Origin: Clostridia bacterium
Lineage (GTDB): Bacteria > Bacillota > DTU086
Direction of reading: 5' to 3'
Length of the DNA stretch: 63,961 bases
NCBI GenBank assembly: GCA_012523575.1
Contig: JAAYIF010000034.1
Location: 1 to 63,961, forward strand
Position numbers and translations under genes: made by a program. Positions within the stretch are counted from its first letter, which is position 1. Each line of letters starts with the position of its first letter. Under the pieces are notes generated by a model that had not been told where the DNA came from, made no database searches, and saw only the letters and a list, made by a program, of their open reading frames with translations. Positions 45,273 through 56,925 of the stretch are shown here, one piece after another.

Positions 45273-46421
45273 ATGCACATACTATGCCAGCAGAAGGATT
45301 TCCAGCATGCGGTTAATAGTGTATACAGGGCAGTGGCCAACCAAAGCACTATTCCCATCCTTACGGGAATTTTGCTTCATGCCTCTGATGGAAAGGTGTT
45401 TTTGGAAGCCACTGATATGGAGCTGAGAATTAGGTATGGTTTTAATACTCAAGTAATGAAAGAGGGAAAGGCTGTAGTTCCTGCAAAGTATTTTGTCGAT
45501 CTTGTAAAAAGGCTTCCCGACGAACAGATTGAGCTGGGACTTGATGAAAGCGGAGAGAGATTATACATGAAGTACGGTGATTCCATAGTTAAGCTAAACC
45601 TCTTTGAAGTGGAAGAATTTCCCGAGGATGAAGGGGAACCATTGGAATACGGCTTAAGTGTGGATCCCCTACTTTTTTCCGAAAGCATTAGGCAGGTATC
45701 CATCGCTGTGGCCAAGGATGAAACTAGACCGGTGTTCACAGGGGTATATATGGAGTTAAAAGATGAACATTTGCTCCATATGGCCGCCACCGACAGCCAT
45801 CGCCTCACCCTGAAAAAGGTAAATGTAACCATAAATCAAGGGGAAAAGGGAGAAAAGGATGAACCCTTTGGAGAGGTCATTGTTCCCTCCAGGGCCCTCA
45901 ATGAGGTGGCAAGGCTTATGGGAGAAGCCGAGGAAGAGATAAAAATCGGTTTTTCCGAAAGTAGGGTGGGCTTTCAGTGTGGTGATATAGTAATCCAGTC
46001 ACAGCTCATTGACGGTCAATACCCCAACTTTAAGGATGTCATTCCCGACAGTTTCAAAACTTTAGTGGAAGTGGATACCAATCTCTTTTACGATTCCTTA
46101 AGCAGGGCTTCCCTGGTTTCTTACGGGGAATATAAAGGAAAGGGCATTGTTAGAATCAATATAGAAGGGAATCACATTAACATCTTCTCCTTTTCCAGCG
46201 ATGTGGGAGAGGTGAGAGAGACTCTGCCCCTTTTTACCATGGAAGGAAAGGATTTGGAAATTGCCTTTGATGCCCGATATCTTCTGGAAGTGTTGAGGGT
46301 TTTAAATACCGAGAGGGCAAGGATAGAGTTTACAGGTCCCTTGAGCCCTGCGGTAATAAAGCCTACGGAGGGGAATAGCTATCTCTATTTGGCTCTTCCC
46401 ATAAGGATTCAGGGACAATAA
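45273..46421 (+). CDS. dnaN: DNA polymerase III beta sliding clamp
   Basis: The protein has about 382 residues and three clamp domains: QSTIPILTGILLHASDGKVFLEATDMEL in domain 1, ETRPVFTGVYMELKD and TDSHRL in domain 2, and the C-terminal SPAVIKP with YLYLALPIRI, which forms the clamp's peptide-binding pocket. ATG 45273 is preferred over ATG 45264, which is immediately against the AAGGGAG site. Confidence 0.97.
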   Translation: MHILCQQKDFQHAVNSVYRAVANQSTIPILTGILLHASDGKVFLEATDMELRIRYGFNTQVMKEGKAVVPAKYFVDLVKRLPDEQIELGLDESGERLYMKYGDSIVKLNLFEVEEFPEDEGEPLEYGLSVDPLLFSESIRQVSIAVAKDETRPVFTGVYMELKDEHLLHMAATDSHRLTLKKVNVTINQGEKGEKDEPFGEVIVPSRALNEVARLMGEAEEEIKIGFSESRVGFQCGDIVIQSQLIDGQYPNFKDVIPDSFKTLVEVDTNLFYDSLSRASLVSYGEYKGKGIVRINIEGNHINIFSFSSDVGEVRETLPLFTMEGKDLEIAFDARYLLEVLRVLNTERARIEFTGPLSPAVIKPTEGNSYLYLALPIRIQGQ

Positions 46422-46446
46422 TCATGTTGCAGGAAGGGGAACAGTC

Positions 46447-46659
46447 TTGGAAGAAAGGGGAATAGAAATCAATACCGAAACCATATCCCTTGATAAGTTT
46501 TTGAAGTGGTCGGGGATGGTGGAAACCGGGGGTCAGGCCAAAGTTTTGATTCAGGAAGGTCTGGTTAAAGTTAACGGAATCGTGGAAAAAAAGAGAAGCA
46601 GGCTTTTAAAGCCCGGAGATGTAGTGGAGTATGATAGTATAAGACTTAAGGTTGTTTAA
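46447..46659 (+). CDS. yaaA: S4-domain RNA-binding protein YaaA/RlbA
   Basis: The 70-residue protein is almost entirely an S4 domain: ISLDKFLKWSGMVETGGQAK, then VLIQEGLVKVNG and LLKPGDVVEYD. It lies in the standard dnaN-yaaA-recF order. TTG 46447 follows AGGAAGGGGAA. The operon continuity to recF is broken by element copy J. Confidence 0.92.
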   Translation: MEERGIEINTETISLDKFLKWSGMVETGGQAKVLIQEGLVKVNGIVEKKRSRLLKPGDVVEYDSIRLKVV

Positions 46660-46699
46660 TTTCCATAGAAGTTATAAAGACTGTTTTTTTTTTTAGGAG

Positions 46700-46964
46700 G
46701 CAACTTTTTTACAAAAGTTGTCCCCTTCGGTTTTCTCACTCCGGAATTAACGACGGTTTCTCAAAGCAAAACTTAAAGGAAAAAAGACCGCCCCAAATTC
46801 GGCGTCTGTGCGAGAGACTGGGGCTGGCGCTTATCTTCTGCCCGCGCTTCCCGTTTTCGCCTTATCCTTTGCCAAGAGATTTTAACCGGTGTTCGTTAAG
46901 TTGTTTCGAAAATCGCATCAGATACTTTATGAGATTTACTAAGGTGAATTGTTAACACTCTGAA
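46700..46964 (-). repeat. Palindromic intergenic element, copy J (between yaaA and recF)
   Basis: Read leftward it has CTTAGTAAATCTCATAAAGT, ATCTGATGCGATTTTCGAAA, CAACTTAACGAACACCGG, CTCTTGGCAAAGGATAAGGC, a central AGATAAGCGCCAGCC module, and GTTTTGCTTTGAGAAACCGTCG. It ends in a small palindrome CAACTTTTTTACAAAAGTTG (46701-46720). It is a diverged but nearly full-length copy inside the normally compact dnaN-recF operon. Confidence 0.82.
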
Positions 46965-46981
46965 TAAGAGGTGTGTTTTTT

Positions 46982-48109
46982 TTGTATTTAAAAAAGATTA
47001 GCCTTAAAAACTTCAGAAACTTTATTGACGAGGAAGAAGAATTTGAAAAGGGCGTAAATGTTTTTGTGGGAAAAAATGCCCAGGGCAAAACCAACCTCCT
47101 TGAATCCATTTACTACTGCGCCTTTGGGAGATCCTTTAGGACAAAACAGGACCGGGATCTGGTAAATTACAATTTTTCCCACTACATAGTGAGGGCTTTG
47201 GCTTATTCAGAAGAAAAGGGAAACTTTGAGGTTAAACTTATATACCGAAAGGACCGGGGTATCAAGGAAGGGTACATAAACGGAGTAAAATGTGAAAATA
47301 TTTCCCAGATAATGGGAAAAATAAAAATAGTGATTTTTTATCCCGATCATCTTTTGATTGTTAAAGGTCCCCCGGCGGGCAGGCGCAGGTACCTTGACGG
47401 ACAGATGATTTTAAGCGTACCTTCCTATTACCATTATTTCAGGCAGTACAACAACATTTTAAAAAACAGGAATGCCCTTTTAAGCAGTAAAAAAAATAAT
47501 GGTATATGGGTTTGGGATGAACAGCTTGCCCTTTATGGGTCTAAAATTATGAGCCGGCGCATTGAAGTGGTGGAGAATTTAAGCAAAAAGGTGAAGGAAA
47601 TATACAACAACTTAACGGAAGGGCGCTGGATTTTGGAAATGAAGTATACCCCTTCCTTGGGAGATATTACTCCCGCTATGGGGGAAGGGGAAATTTCGAA
47701 AAGTTTTTTGAAGGTTCTTGACAAGAATAGGGATAGGGATGAGAGGCTGGGCTTTACCACATCGGGCCCCCATCGGGATGATATTTGTTTCTTTTTAAAC
47801 GGAAGGTCCCTTAAAGATTTCGGTTCCCAGGGGCAGCACCGGCTGGCTGTCTTAGCATTGAAACTGGCGGAGGCTGAGTTTATAAAGGAAAATACAGGGG
47901 AATCCCCCATACTGCTTCTGGATGACGTTGTTTCAGAGCTGGATTTTGAAAAAAGGCAGCTTTTTTTTAAAATGTTGAGGGATTGCCAGGTGTTTATAAC
48001 AACCGCCGATTTATGGACATTGGAAGAGAATTTTTTAAAAAAAGTTTATCTTTGGGAAATTATTGGTGGTAAAATAAAAAAGATAAGCGGTCTAAGGGAG
48101 GATTGTTAA
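46982..48109 (+). CDS. recF: DNA replication and repair protein RecF
   Basis: The protein has about 375 residues. N-terminal LYLKKISLKNFRNF, Walker A GKNAQGKTNLLESIYY (about residues 30-45), signature FGSQGQHRLAVLALKLAE and Walker B PILLLDDVVSELD are present. It is an SMC-like ATPase that loads RecA at gaps. TTG 46982 is chosen because AGAGGTG lies about 9 bases upstream. The stop overlaps the remB start by one base. Confidence 0.95.
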   Translation: MYLKKISLKNFRNFIDEEEEFEKGVNVFVGKNAQGKTNLLESIYYCAFGRSFRTKQDRDLVNYNFSHYIVRALAYSEEKGNFEVKLIYRKDRGIKEGYINGVKCENISQIMGKIKIVIFYPDHLLIVKGPPAGRRRYLDGQMILSVPSYYHYFRQYNNILKNRNALLSSKKNNGIWVWDEQLALYGSKIMSRRIEVVENLSKKVKEIYNNLTEGRWILEMKYTPSLGDITPAMGEGEISKSFLKVLDKNRDRDERLGFTTSGPHRDDICFFLNGRSLKDFGSQGQHRLAVLALKLAEAEFIKENTGESPILLLDDVVSELDFEKRQLFFKMLRDCQVFITTADLWTLEENFLKKVYLWEIIGGKIKKISGLREDC

Positions 48110-48360
48110 TGTTTATTCATATTGGCGGGGATGTTATTATTCCCAAAAGGGAGCTTATTGCCATTATAAATCTCAACACCACGGAATCTTCCCAAATAAC
48201 CAAGGAATTTCTACAGCTGGCTAAGGTGGACGGTCTAATTAAGGAAACCAAAAAGGGTGGAAAATTCAAATCCTGTGTAATCACCGATAAAGGAGTATAT
48301 ATGTCCACAATTTCTGCAGGTACCCTAACTAAAAGGGAAAGGGAATTCAGTTATAAATAG
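48109..48360 (+). CDS. remB: Extracellular matrix regulator RemB family (DUF370, YaaB-like)
   Basis: The 83-residue protein starts MFIHIGGDVIIPKRELIAII, with VITDKGVYMSTISAGTLTKR towards the end, a pattern of RemA/RemB DNA-binding proteins. ATG 48109 follows GGGAGG by 7 bases and is coupled to recF. Confidence 0.88.
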   Translation: MFIHIGGDVIIPKRELIAIINLNTTESSQITKEFLQLAKVDGLIKETKKGGKFKSCVITDKGVYMSTISAGTLTKREREFSYK

Positions 48361-48441
48361 GGTGTACAAGGATTTAGAATATAAGGTTAAGTGAAAATTT
48401 TTGAAAGGATATGATAATTACGTAATTTAAGCTGTTATTAG

Positions 48442-50364
<1,923 letters not shown>

Positions 50365-50381
50365 AAAGAAGGAATAAAATT

Positions 50382-50879
50382 TTAAGTCAGAAGCTTGTTC
50401 AGCTCCGGACTCAGGGGCCAGGAGGGGTTTTGGTGATACTGGAAAATCTGATAAAACCATGATGTGTGAAGATCTTCATCCATGAGGTTGTACTTTAATG
50501 TCTGGATCAGATGGAGGTATTTCTCGTTTTGTTCGCCCAGTTTATTGATTAACTCTTGATAATCCTGGACCGCCTTGGCCTCAACGGCGATATTTTTTTT
50601 CATCATTGAAGCAACGTCGGGAAAGGATAAAATCTTTCCCGCTGCGGAACCCAGAATGGGAAAAATCACATCACTTATGATTTTTGGCTTTCCCCCCAGT
50701 CCGACTATTAAATTTCTTATATTATCCACGTGGCCGTCTTCTATGGCAGCCACCCTCTCCAGTCCTGCGGAAATGTATTTATCCTTAACGGCTCTGCTTT
50801 GGGCCAGATAGTTTTCCACCTGGGTAATTTCCAGGCTGTAAAACCAGTTGAGCCGCAAGACCAAAGACTTTTCATCCAT
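50382..50879 (-). CDS. Ferritin-like domain protein
   Basis: The 165-residue protein is all alpha-helical. NWFYSLEITQVENYLAQSRA, ERVAAIEDGHVDNIRNLIVGLG and KNIAVEAKAVQDYQELINK carry Glu/His residues at four-helix-bundle spacing, and the C-terminal DEDLHTSWFYQIFQ completes an ExxH-like set. It probably holds a di-iron centre, but the function is unknown. ATG 50879 follows GGAGAAG. It is the only leftward gene between gyrB and gyrA. Confidence 0.75.
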   Translation of the reverse strand: MDEKSLVLRLNWFYSLEITQVENYLAQSRAVKDKYISAGLERVAAIEDGHVDNIRNLIVGLGGKPKIISDVIFPILGSAAGKILSFPDVASMMKKNIAVEAKAVQDYQELINKLGEQNEKYLHLIQTLKYNLMDEDLHTSWFYQIFQYHQNPSWPLSPELNKLLT

Positions 50880-50959
50880 AAAAGCTTCTCCAAAAAAGCG
50901 GTTTGTAAATATTGTACCGTTGTGGGGAAGCAAATATTCAGGTTTTTGGCCTTACTAAA

Positions 50960-51200
50960 GGCATAAGTAGAAAAAGGTATCTGCTGCGGTTTTCTTTACT
51001 TGCGAACTCACGCTGGACATCTCTAAGCGAAGTGTTATGGGCAAAACCGGATCACCCCGAATTCGGCATCCGTGCGAGAGACTGGCTGGTGCGAGCGTCT
51101 ATGCTCGCGCCTTGCGGTTTTAATCGACGTTTGTTAAGTTGTTTCACAAACCGCAGTAGATATCCCATGGGATATACTATGATGATTTTTCGACATTATA
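50960..51200 (-). repeat. Palindromic intergenic element, copy K (reverse orientation)
   Basis: Read leftward it has TATCTACTGCGGTTTGTGAA, CAACTTAACAAACGTCGATT, a central hairpin GGCGCGAGC-ATAGAC-GCTCGCACC, GGTTTTGCCCATAACACTTCG, GTCCAGCGTGAGTTCGCAAG and AAACCGCAGCAGATACC. The outer arms GCGGTTT and AAACCGC are matched, as in copy E. Confidence 0.88.
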
Positions 51201-51258
51201 ATGATCTTTTAAGCTCTTTTAGTAGTAAATGGGAATAGTTAAAATAGGGGCGTTTAAA

Positions 51259-52695
51259 ATGGAAAGGGCAAAGCTGATTTTAAAAGCATTGGAAGAAAGG
51301 GGATATGAGTCCTATATTGTGGGGGGTGCCGTAAGGAGTTTGCTCCTGGGGCTTCCCCAGCACGATATTGACATTCTAACCCTGGCTCCTCCCGAAGAAG
51401 TGGAAAGGACTGCAGTGGATAAAGGGTGGAAGGTAAAAAAGATAGGGATGTCTTTTGGGGTATTGGTCGTGGTGGTGGAAGACAGGGCTTATGAAGTGGC
51501 CACCGCAAGAACGGAAACATACGGCAGGGACAGCCACAGGCCGGAATACGTGGAATTCACCGACAGCATAGTGAAAGATCTGTCCCGTAGGGATTTCACC
51601 ATTAATGCCATGGCCATGGATTTAAGGGGAAACATCCTAGACCCCTTTGGGGGCAGAGGGGATCTTAAAAGGGGTATTGTTAGGGCCGTAGGGGATCCCG
51701 AGGAAAGGTTTAAGGAGGACGGCCTCAGGCCATTCAGGGCTGTTAGATTTGCCGCCCAGCTGGGCTTTAAAATAGATGAGCAGACCTTTGATGCCATTCC
51801 AAAGGCCCTGCATAGGGTAAGGGGTTTGAGTGTTGAACGGATAAGGGGGGAGCTGGAAAAAATTCTTTTGGCTCCTTATGCTTCCAGGGGCATGGATATG
51901 CTGGTTGAGACAGGCCTGGCAGGCACCCGATGCCTTTCCCGGGAAAGGGGAGAAGAGAAACAGGTGGATGTGCTGCCGGAGCTTTATCATATGGTGGGCC
52001 TTGAGCAGAGCAGACGCTACCATACTCTGGATGTATGGAACCATACCCTCAAAGTGCTGGACAATGTCCCTTCGGATCTCATCCTGCGCTGGGCCGCCCT
52101 TTTGCACGATGTGGCTAAGGGTCTTCCTGGAATAAGGGGATTAAATAAAAGGGGAGAGATTGGAGATCCGGGACATGACAAAAAGGGAGCAGAAATGGCT
52201 GAGGAAATTTTAACCAGGCTTAAGGTATACCCCTCCGTCACCACCAGGGTATGCTGGCTTGTTAGATATCACATGGGGTTGCCCAATCCTGACAGAAAGT
52301 CCCTAATAAAATGGTTGCGGAAGCAGTCTGTAAATTTTCGATCCCAAAGGGAGCTTCACACAACCTTCTGGCAGCTTTTACAGCTTTGCAGAGCCGATGT
52401 AATGGGCGGTATGGTGAACCCTGATTTTTCCAAGCTTGATGAATTGATTAAATTGTCAGGGGAAGTTTTAAAAAACGTTCCCTTTTACGAAAAAGAGCTG
52501 GCCATAAGAGGAAGGGAAGTGGCGGAAGCCCTGGGCCAGGGACCCCAGGTTAAAAAGTTTTTAAGGGATCTTCTCATAAGGATACAGTCCGGGGAGTTTT
52601 CCAATACTGAGGAAAACTTAAGGGAAGCCCTGGAAAGGAAAGTAAGAAGGTTAAAAATGAAGCAGGAAGCACTTAATACAAAGAAAAAGGCATAA
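51259..52695 (+). CDS. CCA-adding tRNA nucleotidyltransferase/poly(A) polymerase family, with HD domain
   Basis: The protein has about 478 residues. The nucleotidyltransferase head has YIVGGAVRSLLLGLPQHDID (DxD metal site) and RRDFTINAMAMDLRG, followed by an HD domain (WAALLHDVAKG). It may add or repair tRNA 3' CCA; specificity towards CC, A or poly(A) cannot be told. ATG 51259 follows AGGGGCG by 7 bases. Confidence 0.9.
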   Translation: MERAKLILKALEERGYESYIVGGAVRSLLLGLPQHDIDILTLAPPEEVERTAVDKGWKVKKIGMSFGVLVVVVEDRAYEVATARTETYGRDSHRPEYVEFTDSIVKDLSRRDFTINAMAMDLRGNILDPFGGRGDLKRGIVRAVGDPEERFKEDGLRPFRAVRFAAQLGFKIDEQTFDAIPKALHRVRGLSVERIRGELEKILLAPYASRGMDMLVETGLAGTRCLSRERGEEKQVDVLPELYHMVGLEQSRRYHTLDVWNHTLKVLDNVPSDLILRWAALLHDVAKGLPGIRGLNKRGEIGDPGHDKKGAEMAEEILTRLKVYPSVTTRVCWLVRYHMGLPNPDRKSLIKWLRKQSVNFRSQRELHTTFWQLLQLCRADVMGGMVNPDFSKLDELIKLSGEVLKNVPFYEKELAIRGREVAEALGQGPQVKKFLRDLLIRIQSGEFSNTEENLREALERKVRRLKMKQEALNTKKKA

Positions 52696-52772
52696 TTTTA
52701 AATTTTTTCAGTTTTTTGGTATAATAAACTGTCAGTGTTCTTTCATTCTACATAGGGGAAAGGGGAGCGATC

Positions 52773-55226
52773 TTGTTGTCGGAAAAGGGAAAGGTAATTC
52801 CAATCCGCCTAGAAGAGGAAATGAAAAAATCATATATCGATTACGCCATGAGTGTTATAGTGGGGCGGGCTCTCCCTGATGTTAGAGACGGGCTTAAGCC
52901 CGTTCACCGAAGGATACTATACGCCATGTACGAAGCGGGGATGACTCCCGATAAACCCCATAAAAAATCCGCCCGCGTGGTAGGTGACGTAATGGCCCGC
53001 TACCATCCTCACGGCGATGCGGCCATTTACGATGCCATGGTAAGGATGGCCCAGGATTTTTCCATCCGCTATCCTTTGGTGGATGGACACGGGAACTTCG
53101 GCAGCATTGACGGGGATGCCGCTGCGGCCATGAGATATACCGAGGCCAGACTTTCACCCCTTGCCCTGGAAATGCTCAGGGATATTGAGAAGGAAACCGT
53201 GGATTTTACCCCCAACTACGATGAATCCTTAAAGGAACCGACGGTACTTCCTTCAAGGATCCCCAACATCCTAGTAAACGGTTCCTCGGGAATAGCGGTG
53301 GGTATGGCCACCAATATTCCGCCCCATAACTTAGGGGAAGTTATAGACGCCCTGGTGATGCTCATAGAAAATCCCGATGCTTCCACCAAGGAACTTATGA
53401 CCGCCGTCAAAGGCCCCGATTTCCCCACCGGCGGTATAATCATGGGCCGCCGGGGAATTGAGGAAGCCTACCAAAGGGGCAGGGGAAGCATAGTGGTGAG
53501 GGCCAAGGCTACCATAGAGGAGTTGGAAAACGGCAGGTCCTGCATTTATGTCACCGAGCTTCCTTATCAGGTAAATAAGGCAAGGCTCATAGAGAAAATT
53601 GCCGATCTTGTAAGGAATAAAAAGATTGACGGAATTAGCGATCTCAGGGACGAGTCCGATCGCAAGGGTCTACAGGTGACCATAGAACTACGCAAGGGAG
53701 TTAATCCCAGAGTTGTTTTAAATCAGCTGTACAAACACACACAGCTGGAAGAAAGTTTCGGAATAATTCTCCTTGCCCTTGTGGACGGGGAACCCAAAAC
53801 TCTGGGTTTAAAGGATATACTGGTTCACTACCTTGAGCATCAGAAGGATATTGTTACCAGAAAATCCAAATATAAACTCCGTAAAGCCGAGGAAAGGGCC
53901 CACATAGTGGAGGGCCTGAGAATCGCCATTGGACACCTGGACGAAGTGATAAAAACCATTAGGAGCTCCAAAGACGTTCCCACTGCCCGAAGGGCCCTTA
54001 TGGAAAAGTTTTCCTTAACGGAAAAACAGGCTCAGGCCATACTGGACATGAGGCTTCAGAAGCTCACAGGGCTTGAGAGGGAAAAATTGGAGGAAGAATA
54101 CAAGGAGCTTCAGGAGACCATTGCCTATCTCAAAAGATTGCTGGCGGATCAGGATCTCTTAATGAATGTTATAAAAGAGGACCTCCTGCAAATGAAGGAG
54201 AAATACGGGGATCCTAGGAGAACAAAAATTTCCGCCGCGGAAAATGAAATGGAAATTGAGGATTTGATCCCCGAGGAGGATGTGGTGATCACCATTACCC
54301 ATAGAGGGTATATCAAGAGAATGCCCCAGGATGTTTACAAAAGTCAGAAAAGGGGCGGTAAAGGAGTTATAGGTATCACCACGGCCGAGGATGATACCGT
54401 GGAGCATATATTTATTGCCAATACCCATCACTATCTCCTCTTCTTTACTAACAAGGGTAAGTGCTACAGGTTGAAGGTTCATGAAATACCCGAAGCCAGC
54501 CGTCAGGCAAGGGGCCAGGCCATAGTAAACCTTCTTTATTTTGAGCAGAATGAGTGGATAACTGCGGTGATCCCCATCAGGCAATTTGTTCAAAACCGAT
54601 ACCTGTTCATGGCAACGGAGCGAGGGATTGTAAAGAAAACCGCGCTGCTGGAATATAACAACTCCCGCCGGGACGGTATTAAGGCCCTCAATCTGGATGA
54701 AGGAGATGAACTCATTGGCGTTAGGCTCACCGACGGGAAACAAGACGTTATCCTTGCCACCAAAAAGGGAATGTCCATAAGATTCAGTGAAAAAGAAGTG
54801 CGCCCCATTGGCAGAACCACCCGGGGCGGTAAGGGAATTACCCTTGAAGAAGGGGATGCCGTGGTGGGACTGGAGCTGGTACGGCCGGAAACGGATATTT
54901 TGGTGGTAACCAGTAAGGGATACGGAAAACGCACCCCTTCCCAGGACTACAGGAGACAGGGAAGGGGCGGAAAGGGAATCCTTACCTTAAGGGTAACGGA
55001 AAAGAACGGCTATTTGGCTACCATTCAGACCGTAAAGGAACAGCATGAAGTGATGCTTATTACCCAAAACGGTATTATAAACCGCCAGGAAGTGTCGGGA
55101 ATCCCGAGGCAGAGCCGCTCCACCCAGGGGGTAAGGCTTATACGCCTGGATGATGAGGACAGGGTGGTAAGTATTGCCAGACTTATACCCAAGACCACCC
55201 AGGAAGTTGAAGAACAGAGGGAATAA
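52773..55226 (+). CDS. gyrA: DNA gyrase subunit A
   Basis: The 817-residue protein has the breakage-reunion domain with [20 protein letters not shown], the [21 protein letters not shown] (about residues 80-97) and catalytic Tyr in [11 protein letters not shown] (about 123). The C-terminal beta-pinwheel holds the GyrA-box QKRGGKG (about 527). The position equivalent to E. coli Ser83 is Ala. TTG 52773 is the start, after AAAGGGGAGCG. TATAAT at 52720-52725 gives a likely own promoter. Confidence 0.97.
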   Translation: MLSEKGKVIPIRLEEEMKKSYIDYAMSVIVGRALPDVRDGLKPVHRRILYAMYEAGMTPDKPHKKSARVVGDVMARYHPHGDAAIYDAMVRMAQDFSIRYPLVDGHGNFGSIDGDAAAAMRYTEARLSPLALEMLRDIEKETVDFTPNYDESLKEPTVLPSRIPNILVNGSSGIAVGMATNIPPHNLGEVIDALVMLIENPDASTKELMTAVKGPDFPTGGIIMGRRGIEEAYQRGRGSIVVRAKATIEELENGRSCIYVTELPYQVNKARLIEKIADLVRNKKIDGISDLRDESDRKGLQVTIELRKGVNPRVVLNQLYKHTQLEESFGIILLALVDGEPKTLGLKDILVHYLEHQKDIVTRKSKYKLRKAEERAHIVEGLRIAIGHLDEVIKTIRSSKDVPTARRALMEKFSLTEKQAQAILDMRLQKLTGLEREKLEEEYKELQETIAYLKRLLADQDLLMNVIKEDLLQMKEKYGDPRRTKISAAENEMEIEDLIPEEDVVITITHRGYIKRMPQDVYKSQKRGGKGVIGITTAEDDTVEHIFIANTHHYLLFFTNKGKCYRLKVHEIPEASRQARGQAIVNLLYFEQNEWITAVIPIRQFVQNRYLFMATERGIVKKTALLEYNNSRRDGIKALNLDEGDELIGVRLTDGKQDVILATKKGMSIRFSEKEVRPIGRTTRGGKGITLEEGDAVVGLELVRPETDILVVTSKGYGKRTPSQDYRRQGRGGKGILTLRVTEKNGYLATIQTVKEQHEVMLITQNGIINRQEVSGIPRQSRSTQGVRLIRLDDEDRVVSIARLIPKTTQEVEEQRE

Positions 55227-55235
55227 CAGTGGTTT

Positions 55236-55471
55236 GTTGGTAGTTGTTGAAGGATCACTGCTGCAGTTTGCAAAACGACTTAACGAACGCCAATTAAAAT
55301 CGCAAGGCGCGAGCAGAAGATGAGCGCCAGTCATTCTCTTGCATGGATGCGGAATTTGGGACGGCCCGGTTTTGTCCATAACACTGCGCTTTGAGATGTA
55401 CGGCGTGAGTTTGCAAGTAAAGAAAACTGCAGCAGTGATCTGCTAAATTTACAAAGAAGATTTGTCTGAGT
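55236..55471 (+). repeat. Palindromic intergenic element, copy L
   Basis: Outer arms GATCACTGCTGCAGTTT and AAACTGCAGCAGTGATC are a perfect 17-bp inverted repeat, including the copy-specific CAC/GTG extension. The inside is CGACTTAACGAACGCCAATT, CAAGGCGCGAGCAGAAGATG and GGTTTTGTCCATAACACTGCG. Beyond the right arm, TTTGTAAATTT...TTTGTCTGAG mirrors the usual left flank. It fills the gyrA-pdxS spacer, with a possible promoter TTGTTA-17-TAAAAT at about 55495-55523. Confidence 0.9.
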
Positions 55472-55612
55472 CCGAAGTTATACAAGAAGTTTCTTGTTAA
55501 AACATTGGGGTTGTAGTAAAATTTTTTAGCAAAGCCAAGGAATATTTGGCTGGAATGATGCTGTCATAAATTTGATACCGCAATAAAACTAAGACTTTAG
55601 GAGGAATGGGAA

Positions 55613-56497
55613 GTGCCGGAAAAAGGGACATGGACGGTTAAAAAGGGACTGGCGGAAATGCTTAAAGGTGGGGTGATCATGGATGTTACCACCCCTGAGC
55701 AGGCAAAGATTGCGGAGGAAGCCGGAGCCTGTGCCGTTATGGCCTTGGAGAGGGTTCCTGCCGATATAAGGGCTGATGGCGGAGTGGCCAGAATGGCTGA
55801 TCCGAAGATTATCCTGGAGATAATGGATGCCGTTACCATACCGGTTATGGCAAAGGCAAGAATAGGGCACTTTGTTGAAGCCCAGATACTGGAAGCCATC
55901 GGAGTAGATTACATAGACGAGAGTGAAGTGCTCACTCCTGCTGACGAAGAGAATCACATTGACAAGCATGCCTTTAAGGTACCCTTTGTGTGTGGAGCTC
56001 GTAATCTGGGAGAAGCTTTAAGGCGTATCGGTGAAGGGGCTGCCATGCTCCGAACCAAGGGAGAAGCGGGTACCGGAAATGTGGTTGAAGCGGTCCGGCA
56101 CATGAGACAGATTATGAGCGAAATAAGGGCCCTTCAAAATATGCCCAAGAGCGAACTTATGGCTGCAGCTAAAAAAATGGCTGCTCCCTACGAACTGGTG
56201 GTAAAAGTTGCCGAAGAAGGAAAACTTCCCGTTGTGAATTTTGCAGCGGGGGGAATAGCAACTCCTGCCGATGCTGCGCTCATGATGCAGCTGGGAGCGG
56301 ACGGCATTTTTGTGGGTTCAGGGATATTTAAATCCAAAAATCCTGCTGCCCGGGCGAAGGCTATAGTTGCTGCCACCAAACATTACAACGATCCCAGAAT
56401 CCTTGCGGAAGTATCCAAAGACATAGGGGAACCCATGAAGGGCATAGAAATCAGTAAGCTATCAGAAGAGCAAAGGCTTCAGGAAAGAGGCTGGTAG
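55613..56497 (+). CDS. pdxS: Pyridoxal 5'-phosphate synthase lyase subunit PdxS
   Basis: The 294-residue TIM-barrel protein contains [36 protein letters not shown], [24 protein letters not shown] [18 protein letters not shown] with the Schiff-base Lys, and [14 protein letters not shown]. It combines ribose 5-phosphate, glyceraldehyde 3-phosphate and ammonia into PLP. The partner glutaminase pdxT, usually next door, is absent here. GTG 55613 follows AGGAGG. Its PLP would feed the aminotransferase downstream. Confidence 0.97.
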   Translation: MPEKGTWTVKKGLAEMLKGGVIMDVTTPEQAKIAEEAGACAVMALERVPADIRADGGVARMADPKIILEIMDAVTIPVMAKARIGHFVEAQILEAIGVDYIDESEVLTPADEENHIDKHAFKVPFVCGARNLGEALRRIGEGAAMLRTKGEAGTGNVVEAVRHMRQIMSEIRALQNMPKSELMAAAKKMAAPYELVVKVAEEGKLPVVNFAAGGIATPADAALMMQLGADGIFVGSGIFKSKNPAARAKAIVAATKHYNDPRILAEVSKDIGEPMKGIEISKLSEEQRLQERGW

Positions 56498-56569
56498 GGG
56501 CAGTGTTCCCGGCCTCGAATATCTGTGGCTGGAAAATATTAAATATCCTTAAAAAAGTAACTTTGGTGG

Positions 56570-56598
56570 TTGAATTTTCTTAACCTCTATTGTATTAT
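56570..56598 (+). promoter_or_regulatory. Predicted promoter of the T-box/serA operon
   Basis: TTGAAT (56570-56575), 17 bases, TATTAT (56593-56598). Confidence 0.65.
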
Positions 56599-56604
56599 AA
56601 CTTT

Positions 56605-56880
56605 ATGAAATCACAATAAAATCATGGGAAACGCTATGAAGGAAAAGAGTAGGGAAGTTTACCGTATCAGAGAGTTGGTGGCCGCTGCGAACCAACACGG
56701 GGACTTTCTGAAAAGCGTTCCGGAGCGGGTAGCGAAAAATTCGGCCTATGGGCCGAAACAAGCTATTCCGGCGGAACCGTTATATCAATTAAGAGGCCCG
56801 TTTTACGGGCAATCAGGGTGGCACCGCGGGAAAAACCTCTCGTCCCATGAGGAAGTTATGGGTAGCGAGGGGTTTTTATT
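56605..56880 (+). promoter_or_regulatory. T-box leader, probably serine-specific
   Basis: The conserved T-box sequence AGGGTGGCACCGCGGG is at 56815-56830. Stem I opens with AACGCT (56630-56635) and closes with AGCGTT (about 56713-56718). The terminator is AAAAACCTCTCG (56831-56842) with CGAGGGGTTTTT (56866-56877). A candidate specifier TCT (Ser) lies at 56707-56709 on the 3' side of stem I, but its assignment is tentative. Uncharged tRNA-Ser would prevent termination and switch on the serine biosynthesis genes. Confidence 0.92.
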
Positions 56881-56925
56881 TAATTTAGTACAACCATAAG
56901 GGAGAGAGGAGAGGTATTTAAGGAA

